Assembly (NCBI RefSeq): GCF_030908625.1
Contig: NZ_CP133133.1
Span: 496,001-560,000, forward strand
Origin: Paludicola sp. MB14-C6
GTDB taxonomy: Bacteria > Bacillota > Clostridia > Oscillospirales > Ruminococcaceae
Direction: 5' to 3'
DNA: 64,000 nt
Within the stretch, counting starts at the first letter, position 1, and every line of letters starts with the position of its first letter. Under the pieces are notes generated by a model. The model was not told the DNA's origin. It made no database searches and saw only the letters and a program-made list of their open reading frames with translations. The translations under genes were made by a program, and so were the position numbers. Shown here one piece after another: positions 17,691-25,937 of the stretch.

Positions 17691-18641
17691 TTAGTAAATT
17701 AACTTATGTCTGAAATAGAAGAAATGGTCGCTATGAGAATGGATAGATAACATTTTTGTATGTGGATGATCTTTAGAACCAAATTCTTTTCCAAACTTAC
17801 CAATTGATAGCGCTTGACCACCAATATAAAGACAAGAATAGTTAAAGAAAAGCTCGTCCATTAAACCTTGAGAAACTAAATAATGCATATATGTTGGAGT
17901 TTCAACAAGAACCTTATTCAATCCAAATTTCTTCATAATGTATAATGCAACTTGTGAGTTTGGCGCATTGTCGCCTGTTGCTATGACAATAACCTTATTT
18001 TGATTTTCTTTCATAAGGTTAATCATATCTTCCGTTACATCTTTCACATTATTAACAGGACCAATTACAACATATTCATTTTTAATATTTTCTTCTATTA
18101 CCTTTATACCTGCTGCTGATGTACTAATCATTACAGGTATTTCAGGTGAATGGAAAAGAACATGATCAAAAGGAATATCTGTTGCATCAAGTGAAGAGAT
18201 AATATTCCATGGAACAGGCGTTAAGCCTGCATCAATTCTTGCATCTTCTAAATCTTGATCAAAAACATGACAAGTATAATCGCTCTCTGCTTGCATCGTT
18301 CCAGCACCGATAATATCGCCATCGCAAGAAGCACGAAGCATATTTAAAATCCACCAGTCAGCAGTTGCACCATCTTCATCGTACTGATTTAATTTTGCAA
18401 TCAATGGACCTTGTGGTGCATCAGTAAATGCAATTTTACCATCGATTGATGTTACAAGGGAAGTATAAGTGTATGGTCTATCCTCGTGTAATTCAACAAA
18501 TTTAAGCTCACCATAAATATCTTTTATATGATCACAAGTTAACGTAGTAATCTTTGCATTTTTTAAATCTTCGCTTTCGTAGATTTTATTTAATTTAATT
18601 TTTTCTACGTCAAACGGCATTTTAAATAATGAAGTAGCCAT
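17691..18641 (-). CDS. RibD C-terminal-type (DHFR-fold) reductase
   Basis: 316 residues. The core resembles the RibD_C fold, a dihydrofolate-reductase-like NADPH-binding domain. YTYTSLVTSIDGKIAF (about 57-72) is the family's S-x-DG-x-I/T block, GDIIGAGTMQAESDY (about 113-127) the nucleotide-binding turn, and VLVETPTYMHYLVSQGLMDELFFNYS the C-terminal part. RibD_C enzymes reduce ribosylaminopyrimidines; relatives reduce pterins. No RibD deaminase domain or riboflavin operon is present, so a riboflavin role is unlikely. It is the last gene of the Mch-permease cluster, 19 bp after the SDR gene. A reduction step on a pterin- or pyrimidine-like substrate is inferred. Confidence 0.75.
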   Translation of the reverse strand: MATSLFKMPFDVEKIKLNKIYESEDLKNAKITTLTCDHIKDIYGELKFVELHEDRPYTYTSLVTSIDGKIAFTDAPQGPLIAKLNQYDEDGATADWWILNMLRASCDGDIIGAGTMQAESDYTCHVFDQDLEDARIDAGLTPVPWNIISSLDATDIPFDHVLFHSPEIPVMISTSAAGIKVIEENIKNEYVVIGPVNNVKDVTEDMINLMKENQNKVIVIATGDNAPNSQVALYIMKKFGLNKVLVETPTYMHYLVSQGLMDELFFNYSCLYIGGQALSIGKFGKEFGSKDHPHTKMLSIHSHSDHFFYFRHKLIY

Positions 18642-18660
18642 TCAATTGTATCTCCTTTTT

Positions 18661-19392
18661 TTATATTAAGCTTCCGCCACAAACGTGCATAATCTCACCT
18701 GTGATAAATCCGCTTTCATCACTTGATAGGAAAGAAATTGCGTTTGCCATATCTTCAATTTTGCCCATTTTGTGTAGTGGATATATGCTAGCGTAAGCTT
18801 CTTCCAAAGCTGCTGGATCTTCTGCTTCTTGAAAGCGTTGCTCAATCATTGGTGTGCGAACAAGACCAGGAAGAATACAGTTTACACGAATGTGAGGTGC
18901 ATATTCAAGAGCAATACATTTTGTTAACATAATTACGCCTGCTTTAGATGGACAGTAGCCGATTCTTTCTGGAATTGGATGAACGCCAAGGTCAGAACCA
19001 ACTGTTACTATTGTAGAATTTTCTTGTTTCTTAAGCTCAACAATAGCCGCTTTTGCCATATTGAATACGCCGCCTAGGTTAATTTGTAATTCTCGATTAA
19101 ATGATTCTGAAGTTGTTGATTCTAGTGAGCCAACAAAAGTTACACCTGCACAGCAAACTAGCTTATTCACTTTACCGAATGCTTTTACTGCCTCTGCCAC
19201 AACATTTTCTGCTTGTTCAAATTTTGTAAGATCTGCTTGAACGTAAATTGCATTTTTATCTTCGATTTTCATAGATGGTTCAATACCGCAACCTACTACT
19301 TTTGCACCTTCTGCTAAGAAATGTTTTGCTACACCCTCGCCGATACCTGATGATGCGCCTGTTATAATTACTACTTTATTTTCGAATTTCAT
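18661..19392 (-). CDS. Short-chain dehydrogenase/reductase
   Basis: 243-residue classical SDR. The cofactor motif is TGASSGIG (11-18), with CCAGV at 80-84. The catalytic Ser133 (TVGSDLG), Tyr146 and Lys150 (YCPSK) are all present, and a PGLVRTPM segment follows. The C-terminal SSDESGFITGEIMHVCGG is the usual oligomerisation tail. The family spans acyl, sugar, steroid and pteridine reductases, so substrate is not decidable from motifs. Its placement between the flavoprotein and the RibD-type reductase suggests sequential redox steps on one substrate (inference). Confidence 0.9.
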   Translation of the reverse strand: MKFENKVVIITGASSGIGEGVAKHFLAEGAKVVGCGIEPSMKIEDKNAIYVQADLTKFEQAENVVAEAVKAFGKVNKLVCCAGVTFVGSLESTTSESFNRELQINLGGVFNMAKAAIVELKKQENSTIVTVGSDLGVHPIPERIGYCPSKAGVIMLTKCIALEYAPHIRVNCILPGLVRTPMIEQRFQEAEDPAALEEAYASIYPLHKMGKIEDMANAISFLSSDESGFITGEIMHVCGGSLI

Positions 19393-19429
19393 TTTAAAGC
19401 CTTCCTTCCATACCCGCTGGTATTTTTAC

Positions 19430-19486
19430 GAAACCGAATTTCAATTTATCTTAATTGATAAATTGAACTATTTATCATTCGGTTTC
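19430..19486 (-). other. Nested intercistronic hairpin
   Basis: GAAACCGAAT and ATTCGGTTTC form an outer 10-bp stem enclosing an inner stem of CAATTTATC with GATAAATTG. It lies between the flavoprotein and SDR genes. T-runs occur on the plus-strand side only, so on the minus transcript it is more likely a processing or stabilising structure than a terminator. Confidence 0.5.
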
Positions 19487-19507
19487 AATTTTTTTATAAT
19501 ACTAATA

Positions 19508-20074
19508 TTACTTAGAACTATTTGCTTGATTTAATTTATTTGCCAGTTCAACTACGTCCTTTGCAATGTCTTGTCGTGTTTCTAATGAATCAACATCACT
19601 ATTTGGCAAACAAACTTCGCCAACTAATTCAGCGCTTAAATCATTTAGCAAGTTTTTAAATACAAGCTCTCCACCTAAGAATTGATTTTCAAAGCTTGGT
19701 GCTCCGCCTACCATCAAGATTGCACCTTTTTTAATAAAATGTGTTGGCATATCGTTTCTAATATGTCCAGCCCAATACAGTTGCAATCGGTCAATTAAGC
19801 TTTTCAGCTCTCCTGTTATAGAATGAAAATACATTGGTGATGCAAGGATAATATTATCTGCTTCTTCTATTTTTTGATAAATATCTTGCATTCCATCTTT
19901 AATGCTGCAACCTTTTTTATGCCAACAAAAGCGACAATCCTTACATGGTTGAACTTCTGTTCTATAAGCGTCAATAATTTCTTTTTCGCCCTCTAAATTT
20001 TCAAGCAGCAAATCAACCATTGCTCTTGTATGACCCTTTTCCCTTGCAGAGCCAAAAAAAACTAAAGTCTTCAT
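19508..20074 (-). CDS. Flavodoxin-like NAD(P)H-dependent FMN oxidoreductase
   Basis: 188-residue protein of the NADPH-dependent FMN reductase / iron-sulfur flavoprotein superfamily. The N-terminus VFFGSAREKGHTRAMVDLLL is the FMN phosphate loop. ILASPMYFHSITGELKSLIDRLQLYW is the second conserved FMN and dimer contact. A cysteine cluster PCKDCRFCWHKKGC (about 43-56) lies where Fe-S flavoproteins bind their cluster, although many homologues keep only part of it. It probably supplies electrons to a reductive step. It follows the first permease gene by 38 bp. Confidence 0.85.
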   Translation of the reverse strand: MKTLVFFGSAREKGHTRAMVDLLLENLEGEKEIIDAYRTEVQPCKDCRFCWHKKGCSIKDGMQDIYQKIEEADNIILASPMYFHSITGELKSLIDRLQLYWAGHIRNDMPTHFIKKGAILMVGGAPSFENQFLGGELVFKNLLNDLSAELVGEVCLPNSDVDSLETRQDIAKDVVELANKLNQANSSK

Positions 20075-20112
20075 TTAAAATCTCCCTATCAGACAACACA
20101 AAAGCATGCTTC

Positions 20113-21633
20113 TTATTCTTTTGATGCCTCTGCTAATTCTAATTTCTTTTCCTCTTCTAAATCAGCTTGATGTGCTTTTTGATTAAACTTCATAAAATGA
20201 AGAACAAAGAACGCAACTGCGCATACTGAGTATACAATTACAAAGCTAGTTTGGAATTTATAACCACTTGTGAATAAAATTCCAGGTGAGTGAATCATAC
20301 CAATCAATGTTAAGAATAATCCAGCGATATTCGCAATAGCAACTTTTTTCCAGTTGTTATCAATAATAAACACAAAGATACAACCAACAATCAAACCGAT
20401 AAATGCTGAACCCGGTTGGAAAATCTTAAATCCTGTTAATGTTCCTTCCGGTACTTTACCAACAATAAAGTCCATTACAACCGGTAGTGAAGCTAGAATT
20501 ACTGCAGGATAATGTTTCTTTTTCACAACATCGAAAGCTTGTGCATAGCTGGAAATACCAACGAATACAAGAATAGGTAAAACAGATGCTTCAGGAATGA
20601 ATGCATTGATAATTGCAGTTAAACCTGTTAAACAAACTATTGCATACAATACAACAATACCTAAATGGTAGCCTGTTCCCGCTTTCATCTTTTTCCATCC
20701 TGGATAACCCCAGTATAGACCTAATGCAAGTGGGCTTCCGAAAAGTGCACTAATTATAGTTGCAACACCAGCAATTACAAGAGGTTGCGTTGTTGTAAAA
20801 TAATCATCGCCACATTCAACTGCTTGTTCAACACCTTGAATACCAGTAATAACTTCACTGATTGAGAAAACAATGATAATTGGTAAGTAGTTAATCGTTG
20901 TAGATATAACTTCAGGTGAGAAAATACCGAATGTTAGTTTAGGTATATATAGTCCCACGTTTGCAAATGAACTTGTTACTGCACCAAAATCCATTAAACC
21001 GGTTGCCCAGCCAATACCTGCACCAATTACAAGTGCAATTAATGCTGCTGGTAATTTTGTATTTACTTTTCCTAAATAAATTACAAATAAAACAACTAAT
21101 GAAACCCAACCAACTAAAGGCATTTTTAAAACGCCGTCCATTGATTGTAAAATCATAAATGCCATTGCACCACCTGCCAAAGAACCAAACAAAGCTCCGG
21201 ATGGAACAATTTTCAATAATTTAGGCACAACAAAAGCACCAATAACAAACACTAAACCACCGATTAAGTTTGCAAATACACCAACTTTAAATGCCATTAA
21301 CGGATTTTTTGTTGCCATACAAACTGGAAGCATAATGCTAAATAGCCAGATAAACATACGACCTGTTTGCATACCTGCTGGAATAGCAGTTAACTCAGGA
21401 TCGTTTCTTTTCTTCGCAATACTGCGATAGTAGAACCACAAGCAACCATTTAACAAAATAATACCGATTAACAAACCTGGCATCATTGTGCCAAATACAG
21501 TGCCGCTATCTAATTTGAATGTGCCTACTAAAACGGCAATCGCCACGATTACCTTAGAGAAACCATCAAAAAATACACCAATGGAAGCATCCATATCGGA
21601 TTTTTTGAAAAATGGTATTTTTACATTATCCAT
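20113..21633 (-). CDS. Purine/xanthine-uracil-type permease, paralogue 1
   Basis: 506-residue polytopic membrane protein with about 13 hydrophobic segments. It resembles the xanthine/uracil/vitamin C (NCS2/AzgA-like) permeases: DASIGVFFDGFSKVIVA at the N-terminus, PAGMQTGRMFIW near 82, KIVPSGALFGSLAGGAMAFM near 140, and LYWGYPGWKKMKAGTGYH near 299. It shares order, length and motifs with the permease at 22826 (FFDGFSK, GWATG/SWATG, GYPGWK/GHPGWK), so the two are paralogues, but sequences differ enough for different substrates. It lies 63 bp downstream of the cyclohydrolase gene. Likely cargo: purine, pterin or another N-heterocycle. Confidence 0.75.
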   Translation of the reverse strand: MDNVKIPFFKKSDMDASIGVFFDGFSKVIVAIAVLVGTFKLDSGTVFGTMMPGLLIGIILLNGCLWFYYRSIAKKRNDPELTAIPAGMQTGRMFIWLFSIMLPVCMATKNPLMAFKVGVFANLIGGLVFVIGAFVVPKLLKIVPSGALFGSLAGGAMAFMILQSMDGVLKMPLVGWVSLVVLFVIYLGKVNTKLPAALIALVIGAGIGWATGLMDFGAVTSSFANVGLYIPKLTFGIFSPEVISTTINYLPIIIVFSISEVITGIQGVEQAVECGDDYFTTTQPLVIAGVATIISALFGSPLALGLYWGYPGWKKMKAGTGYHLGIVVLYAIVCLTGLTAIINAFIPEASVLPILVFVGISSYAQAFDVVKKKHYPAVILASLPVVMDFIVGKVPEGTLTGFKIFQPGSAFIGLIVGCIFVFIIDNNWKKVAIANIAGLFLTLIGMIHSPGILFTSGYKFQTSFVIVYSVCAVAFFVLHFMKFNQKAHQADLEEEKKLELAEASKE

Positions 21634-21657
21634 TTTTAACCTATCCTTTCTTACTTT

Positions 21658-21682
21658 GGTTTGAAATCCTATCTTTCAAACC
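21658..21682 (-). other. Small hairpin between cyclohydrolase and permease 1
   Basis: GGTTTGAAA and TTTCAAACC form a 9-bp stem around a 7-base loop. No T-run follows on the minus strand. It may tune expression within the operon. Confidence 0.4.
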
Positions 21683-21696
21683 TTTTACTTTCTTTT

Positions 21697-22668
21697 CTAT
21701 TTATCGTTAACAGTATAATTAAATGATTTTTCAAGTACTGCTAAATTAAATTCACCAGCTTTAAAACTTTTTCCAGTTCGTTGGTTTATAATTAAAACCT
21801 TCGCAGGAGAATACATTTCCATTGGCACCTTATAGAAATCGCAGCCGTGCTCTTGATATATCTTTTGGAACATATTTCCGTATTCAGAACATTTATCAGA
21901 TGTTATTTTTCCGATAACCGCTTCAATCTCACTATCTTCACAATCAACTGTAAATGTAGATTGACCGCCGTACATTAAAACATCATTTAATCTTCCCATC
22001 GCAATTAAATCATCTTTTACTACAGGAGGAACTACGCAAAAGCCATGTGCCTCAATGATGTTATCAAGATTAAATTTCTCTTCTGTCATACGATGTAAAG
22101 TTTGCTCAAGTATTCTAGCAGCAACCTCAACAGAACATACTGTGCTTCCGCTTGCAGCTAAGATAATATATAAATCTTGTGGTTCTACGCCTGTTGCATC
22201 TATTAAATCTTGTACTTCATCTTCAGACATTCTGGTTCCTTTTTCTACTGTAAGAACAGCCTTATGGTATTTGTCTGAATAATCACTGTATTTTTCTAAC
22301 CAGTCACCGGCTTTACGTGCAACCGTTCTTCCAGGTCCTGCTAATACAGGTGCATATTTTCCCGGTCTTAATTCCCATCCGGAAATATTGCAGCCTGCTT
22401 GTTGTAGAACAACGTGATCAGAATGAACATGTACTGCATTGTAATAAACATCACCAATTCGTTCTGGGAATGTTTCAAGGGTAATTTCATTTAATCCGCC
22501 AAATAGTATTTCAGTTACAAGCTTTGCAGCCTCCCAGCCACCACTCGCTTCAACGCCTGCATCAATAATATTTGCACCGCAGATACTATAAACCTTTACT
22601 TTATAAGCTTCAGGATCATGCATCATTTTTTCAGCAAGCTTAACTGCTTTTTCATTTACACTAATCAT
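21697..22668 (-). CDS. mch: Methenyltetrahydromethanopterin cyclohydrolase (Mch) homologue
   Basis: 323 residues, the usual Mch length. Matches to the family run the whole length: MISVNEKAVKLAEKMM at the start, ANIIDAGVEASGGWEAAKLVTEI (32-54), the GWELRPGKYAPVLAGPGRTVA block (97-117), GVEPQDLYIILAASGSTVCSVEVAARILEQTLHRM (160-194), PPVVKDDLIAMGRLNDVLMYGG (about 213-234) and CDFYKVPMEMYSPAKVLIINQRTGKSF. Arg185 and Glu188 occupy the R-x-x-E position assigned to catalysis in archaeal Mch. Mch hydrolyses methenyl-tetrahydromethanopterin to the formyl form in methanogens and methylotrophs. Clostridia normally use tetrahydrofolate and FolD/FchA, so the substrate here is open; permeases and reductases next door point to a pterin or related ring. 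Confidence 0.85.
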   Translation of the reverse strand: MISVNEKAVKLAEKMMHDPEAYKVKVYSICGANIIDAGVEASGGWEAAKLVTEILFGGLNEITLETFPERIGDVYYNAVHVHSDHVVLQQAGCNISGWELRPGKYAPVLAGPGRTVARKAGDWLEKYSDYSDKYHKAVLTVEKGTRMSEDEVQDLIDATGVEPQDLYIILAASGSTVCSVEVAARILEQTLHRMTEEKFNLDNIIEAHGFCVVPPVVKDDLIAMGRLNDVLMYGGQSTFTVDCEDSEIEAVIGKITSDKCSEYGNMFQKIYQEHGCDFYKVPMEMYSPAKVLIINQRTGKSFKAGEFNLAVLEKSFNYTVNDK

Positions 22669-22757
22669 AGTTTCCCTCCATCAATTTTAATGATTTTGAA
22701 AGTAATAATAAAAATATAATCTTTTTATTATTATCTATCAAAATTGATTTACAATAA

Positions 22758-22780
22758 CATAGTTTAAGTCGCAAACTATG
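22758..22780. promoter_or_regulatory. Palindromic operator-like motif upstream of mch
   Basis: CATAGTTT and AAACTATG form a perfect 8-bp inverted repeat around AAGTCGC. The reverse-strand core TAGTTTGCGACTTAAACT matches the motif at 24484-24501 upstream of the second permease at 15 of 18 positions. A weak promoter (TTTATG, 17 bases, TACATA) would place this site just after the mch transcription start. Confidence 0.55.
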
Positions 22781-22791
22781 TGTTTTTATGT

Positions 22792-22821
22792 AAACCCTTT
22801 ATGATAAACCATAAAGGGTTT
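22792..22821 (-). terminator. Hairpin after permease 2 gene
   Basis: AAACCCTTTATG pairs exactly with CATAAAGGGTTT across a 6-base loop, 5 bp past the permease stop codon. The T-run after it on the minus strand is short, so termination may be partial. Confidence 0.6.
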
Positions 22822-22825
22822 GCAA

Positions 22826-24382
22826 CTAATTAAGGTTTGGAATCATATCTTCTTCGGTTGTGTTAATTCCATTCTTCTTAACAAAATAATGCTTATAAAA
22901 CAGTATTGCTCCAACACAAAGATAAACAAGGCCTAAAATAACTCCTGTTTTCGGAAAAAATGCGAGAGATTCACAATGAATCAATCCTATCATAGAGCTT
23001 GCAGATAATACAACTGCAAAAAAGCCAGCGTTTATATATTTTTTATCAATGACACAAGCCAATAAACCAGCAATTAAAAGACTAGATAAAAATGCACCAT
23101 AACTTAAGATTTGAATACCTTTCATTGGAACTGAAAACTCAGCAAATTTTTCAAATGCAATCTTTGCTGTTGTAGTTCCTGCAGCTTGTATAGCCGAATC
23201 AATAAGTACTTGTATATATTGAAATACAATTGGCACCATCGAAATAAGTATAACTGTAAAATATTTTTTATCCATGCTCTTAACCGTACTCTGCGCAACT
23301 GAAAATCCAACAAATATGAGCAATACAATGACTACTTCAGAAGGAATTACTGCCATTACCACGCCCGTTAAGCCTGTTAAACCAATCAACAAATATAAAA
23401 TCGCAACTATAACAGAATATCCTGCACGAGCGCCAATTTCTTTCCATCCCGGATGTCCAAAATATACTGTTGTAGGAAATGGATTTCCGAAAAGTGAGCC
23501 TACCATCGTGCTAACTCCATCCATTACCATAGACAAGCATTCAGGATATTCATCTCCAGCCTCTTTTGCACTTTCAATACCTTGTAGAGTAGAAAGAAAG
23601 TTATTTATTTGAAGTGGGATGATAATTGGTAAATACGGAACGATATACTTAAATCCTGAAAATATTTCTTCAAAACAAGGCCGAGGAATATATAAACCTA
23701 CTTGATTAAACGATGTAAATAGGTTATCAATTGTCAAATATCCGGTTGCCCATGAAATTGCCGTACCAATAACAATTGCGATAACTCCAGAAGGTATTTT
23801 TTTAAAGCGTTTATCTGCTTTTCCAAGATAATCAATAATAATGATAAATAACGGAAGAACTGCATAAATAGGTTTATCAAATACAAACGCCATTCCAACA
23901 AATGAGAGCCAAACGATTCCCGCACTAGCCATATTGCCAAGCAGAGCACTTTGTGGAACTACCTTTACTATCCAACGGCCACAAAAGCCACCCATTATCT
24001 CAACAAAACTTCCTATAAACGTTGCAGCTAAGCCTACTTTATATGCTATCATTGCATCGCCTGTTTGCCAATACACAGGACCCATTATCAAGTAAAGCCA
24101 ACCAGTAAGCTGCGAGGCACCAATGCCAAAAGGTTGCGAGGTTACATCATGTCGTTGCTCTTTTTGTGCTAATTTCTTAGCTTCAAAAAAGTACCATAGG
24201 TTACCTGCGAAATTGATAAAACCAATAGCAGGAACTATCCTACCAATTACAAGTGAAGCAGGCATTCCAAAAACATAAATCATGATTCCTGTAGCGGTTA
24301 ATATTTTTGAAAAGCCATCAAAAAACAGACCGAATGCAGCGTCAATATCACCTTTTCCCCACCATTTATACTTAAATTTCAT
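22826..24382 (-). CDS. Purine/xanthine-uracil-type permease, paralogue 2
   Basis: 518-residue polytopic membrane protein related to the permease at 20113. It begins KWWGKGDIDAAFGLFFDGFSKILTATG, then has TSQPFGIGASQLTGWLYLIMG near 81-101 (compare the PYGINT loop of AzgA-type purine permeases), KVVPQSALLGNMASAGIVWLSF near 141, and VYFGHPGWKEIGARAGYS near 309. About 13 hydrophobic segments are visible. It is first in the cluster, behind a good promoter with the operator-like motif. A second transporter in the locus suggests import of one compound and import or export of another. The family is clear; the substrate is not. Confidence 0.75.
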   Translation of the reverse strand: MKFKYKWWGKGDIDAAFGLFFDGFSKILTATGIMIYVFGMPASLVIGRIVPAIGFINFAGNLWYFFEAKKLAQKEQRHDVTSQPFGIGASQLTGWLYLIMGPVYWQTGDAMIAYKVGLAATFIGSFVEIMGGFCGRWIVKVVPQSALLGNMASAGIVWLSFVGMAFVFDKPIYAVLPLFIIIIDYLGKADKRFKKIPSGVIAIVIGTAISWATGYLTIDNLFTSFNQVGLYIPRPCFEEIFSGFKYIVPYLPIIIPLQINNFLSTLQGIESAKEAGDEYPECLSMVMDGVSTMVGSLFGNPFPTTVYFGHPGWKEIGARAGYSVIVAILYLLIGLTGLTGVVMAVIPSEVVIVLLIFVGFSVAQSTVKSMDKKYFTVILISMVPIVFQYIQVLIDSAIQAAGTTTAKIAFEKFAEFSVPMKGIQILSYGAFLSSLLIAGLLACVIDKKYINAGFFAVVLSASSMIGLIHCESLAFFPKTGVILGLVYLCVGAILFYKHYFVKKNGINTTEEDMIPNLN

Positions 24383-24483
24383 ATGTTGTTTGTATCATAA
24401 TTTCATTTGAAGTTAAATCTAAATGGAATCACGATACTCCCCTTCCCCCTCTTGTTTTTGTTTTTATCATTTTTAAACTAGTT

Positions 24484-24542
24484 AATTTAAGTCTTAAACT
24501 AACTTCTGTATATAATCTACTATATAATTAACGGTTTGTCAA
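24484..24542 (-). promoter_or_regulatory. Promoter and operator-like motif of permease 2
   Basis: On the minus strand TTGACA (24537-24542) is followed after exactly 17 bases by TAGATT (24514-24519). Just downstream, around +5 to +23, lies TTAGTTTAAGACTTAAATT (24484-24502), closely related to the palindrome before mch. A repressor bound there would block transcription. No regulator gene lies inside the cluster. Confidence 0.6.
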
Positions 24543-24657
24543 TAATTTATCAATCTTTTTTTATATTTTTTTTATATATTTGAGAGATTTAAATCCGATT
24601 TGAAAAATCTTAGTATGATTAGTAAAAACTCAACAATATTTAAACGACAAAGAAAAG

Positions 24658-24687
24658 CCCTGACTTCACTAAACGTTAAAGTCAGGG
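24658..24687. terminator. Terminator after lipoprotein gene
   Basis: CCCTGACTT pairs with AAGTCAGGG. CTTTTCTTT follows on the minus strand and GTTTTTAC on the plus strand, so it can work in either direction. It ends the lipoprotein pair. Confidence 0.8.
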
Positions 24688-24694
24688 TTTTTAC

Positions 24695-25411
24695 TTATTT
24701 ATTAACTAAAGTAAAAGGAACACCGTTGATTTCAAAATATGTTTCATTTGTATCAACATACTCTTGAACAAATAATTTGCCTAAATTGGTTTCGATTTCG
24801 TACTTTTTTAGCTTACTAGGTTCATAATCTCGAATCGTATTCCCGTTTTGAGACTGTAAAAGTTGTTTTTTCAAGTCATGATTACTATTTTCATCTGATT
24901 CAAATTCTATTGCAGTTTTATATGCAATTTCTAAATTCGTATTCTTGTTAATATCTTTCAAGGCAATTTTTGACCTTTCGCCACACATTAAAATTGGAAT
25001 GTCCTTTACATTTGATTTACAAAGAAAAACAATCAGCTTTTCTCCTTTTTTCATTGCTTCGGAATTTTCGGAATGGATATATTCATTTTTGTGTGTAATA
25101 GCAGTATGCTCTAAAAATTTTAATTCACCCTTATTGATATTGATATCAGTTTTATAAACTTCAAGAACCTTCACTTTTCTTTCCGAATAAAAATCTATAA
25201 CAGTGTTTCCATCATAAACAACGTTGCTATTTTTCTTTGATAAGTTATCTAACACTTCGACTTTACCGATAAAAATTGCTTCTTGTTTCATTTCATCATA
25301 ATTGAATTGAGCATAGTTACTCGATACTATCACATCTTTTACTACTATTTGGCAACCATATGAATTAAATATAAAATACAATAAGATTATAAACAGAATG
25401 ATTTTTTTCAT
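24695..25411 (-). CDS. Putative lipoprotein, paralogue A
   Basis: 238 residues, function not recognised. The N-terminus is a short hydrophobic signal (KKIILFIILLYFIFNSYGC) with a Cys at a plausible lipobox, though the -3 to -1 residues are not ideal. Its first 145 residues align with the downstream-numbered neighbour at 25432: EAIFIGKVEVLDNLSKKNSNVVY against DADFIGKIEIVEPFEKKNSFAVKY, and MKKGEKLIVFLCK against MAKGKRYYVYLTK. It carries an extra C-terminal section of about 90 residues (ETNLGKLFVQEYVDTNETYFEINGVPF). Both are probably anchored outside the membrane. It lies 20 bp after its paralogue and ends at a terminator. Confidence 0.7.
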   Translation of the reverse strand: MKKIILFIILLYFIFNSYGCQIVVKDVIVSSNYAQFNYDEMKQEAIFIGKVEVLDNLSKKNSNVVYDGNTVIDFYSERKVKVLEVYKTDININKGELKFLEHTAITHKNEYIHSENSEAMKKGEKLIVFLCKSNVKDIPILMCGERSKIALKDINKNTNLEIAYKTAIEFESDENSNHDLKKQLLQSQNGNTIRDYEPSKLKKYEIETNLGKLFVQEYVDTNETYFEINGVPFTLVNK

Positions 25412-25431
25412 ATTAACAATTCCTTTTATAA

Positions 25432-25896
25432 TTATTGTATATTAACTTTAGAGGCTTCACTATAGCTTAAAATCAGTTTATCGGCATCTTTCAATTTTGT
25501 TAAATAAACGTAATAACGCTTGCCTTTTGCCATTGGAACTCCGCCTTGCAAATATGAAAAATTATTATTAGTTGTGTAGTTTGGTTCTAAAAAAGCTATA
25601 ATATCATCAATATTATAATTACCTTTTTCGCAATAAATGATCTTCGCTTTTCGTTCGTAATGAATAAGTGCTGCATTCTCATTATACTTCACAGCAAAAC
25701 TATTTTTCTTTTCAAACGGTTCAACAATTTCGATTTTACCAATAAAATCAGCGTCTTTTCTGATAGCGTCTATTATTTGAAAATCGAATTGCGTATCTTG
25801 TGCAATTTCGTTACTTTCAGACTTCGTACGCGAATTACAAGCTGCCATTGATAATAAAAATCCAATTATACACAAGATTGCAATTGCCCTTTTCAT
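25432..25896 (-). CDS. Putative lipoprotein, paralogue B
   Basis: 154 residues from the preferred start; a longer reading from 25908 adds MGDT but lacks a ribosome binding site, while the chosen ATG follows GGATGGGTGATACT. The signal peptide ends in a good lipobox, LLSMAACNS. The mature domain is shared with the neighbour at 24695 but without the latter's C-terminal extension. No known domain is recognised. Tandem paralogues of this kind usually come from local duplication. Confidence 0.7.
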   Translation of the reverse strand: MKRAIAILCIIGFLLSMAACNSRTKSESNEIAQDTQFDFQIIDAIRKDADFIGKIEIVEPFEKKNSFAVKYNENAALIHYERKAKIIYCEKGNYNIDDIIAFLEPNYTTNNNFSYLQGGVPMAKGKRYYVYLTKLKDADKLILSYSEASKVNIQ

Positions 25897-25937
25897 AGTA
25901 TCACCCATCCTTTACATGATTTAGTTTTCTCAAAAAT

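Noticed and set aside
17691..18641. Riboflavin biosynthesis role for the RibD-type reductase
   Set aside because: There is no deaminase domain, no other rib genes and no FMN riboswitch nearby.
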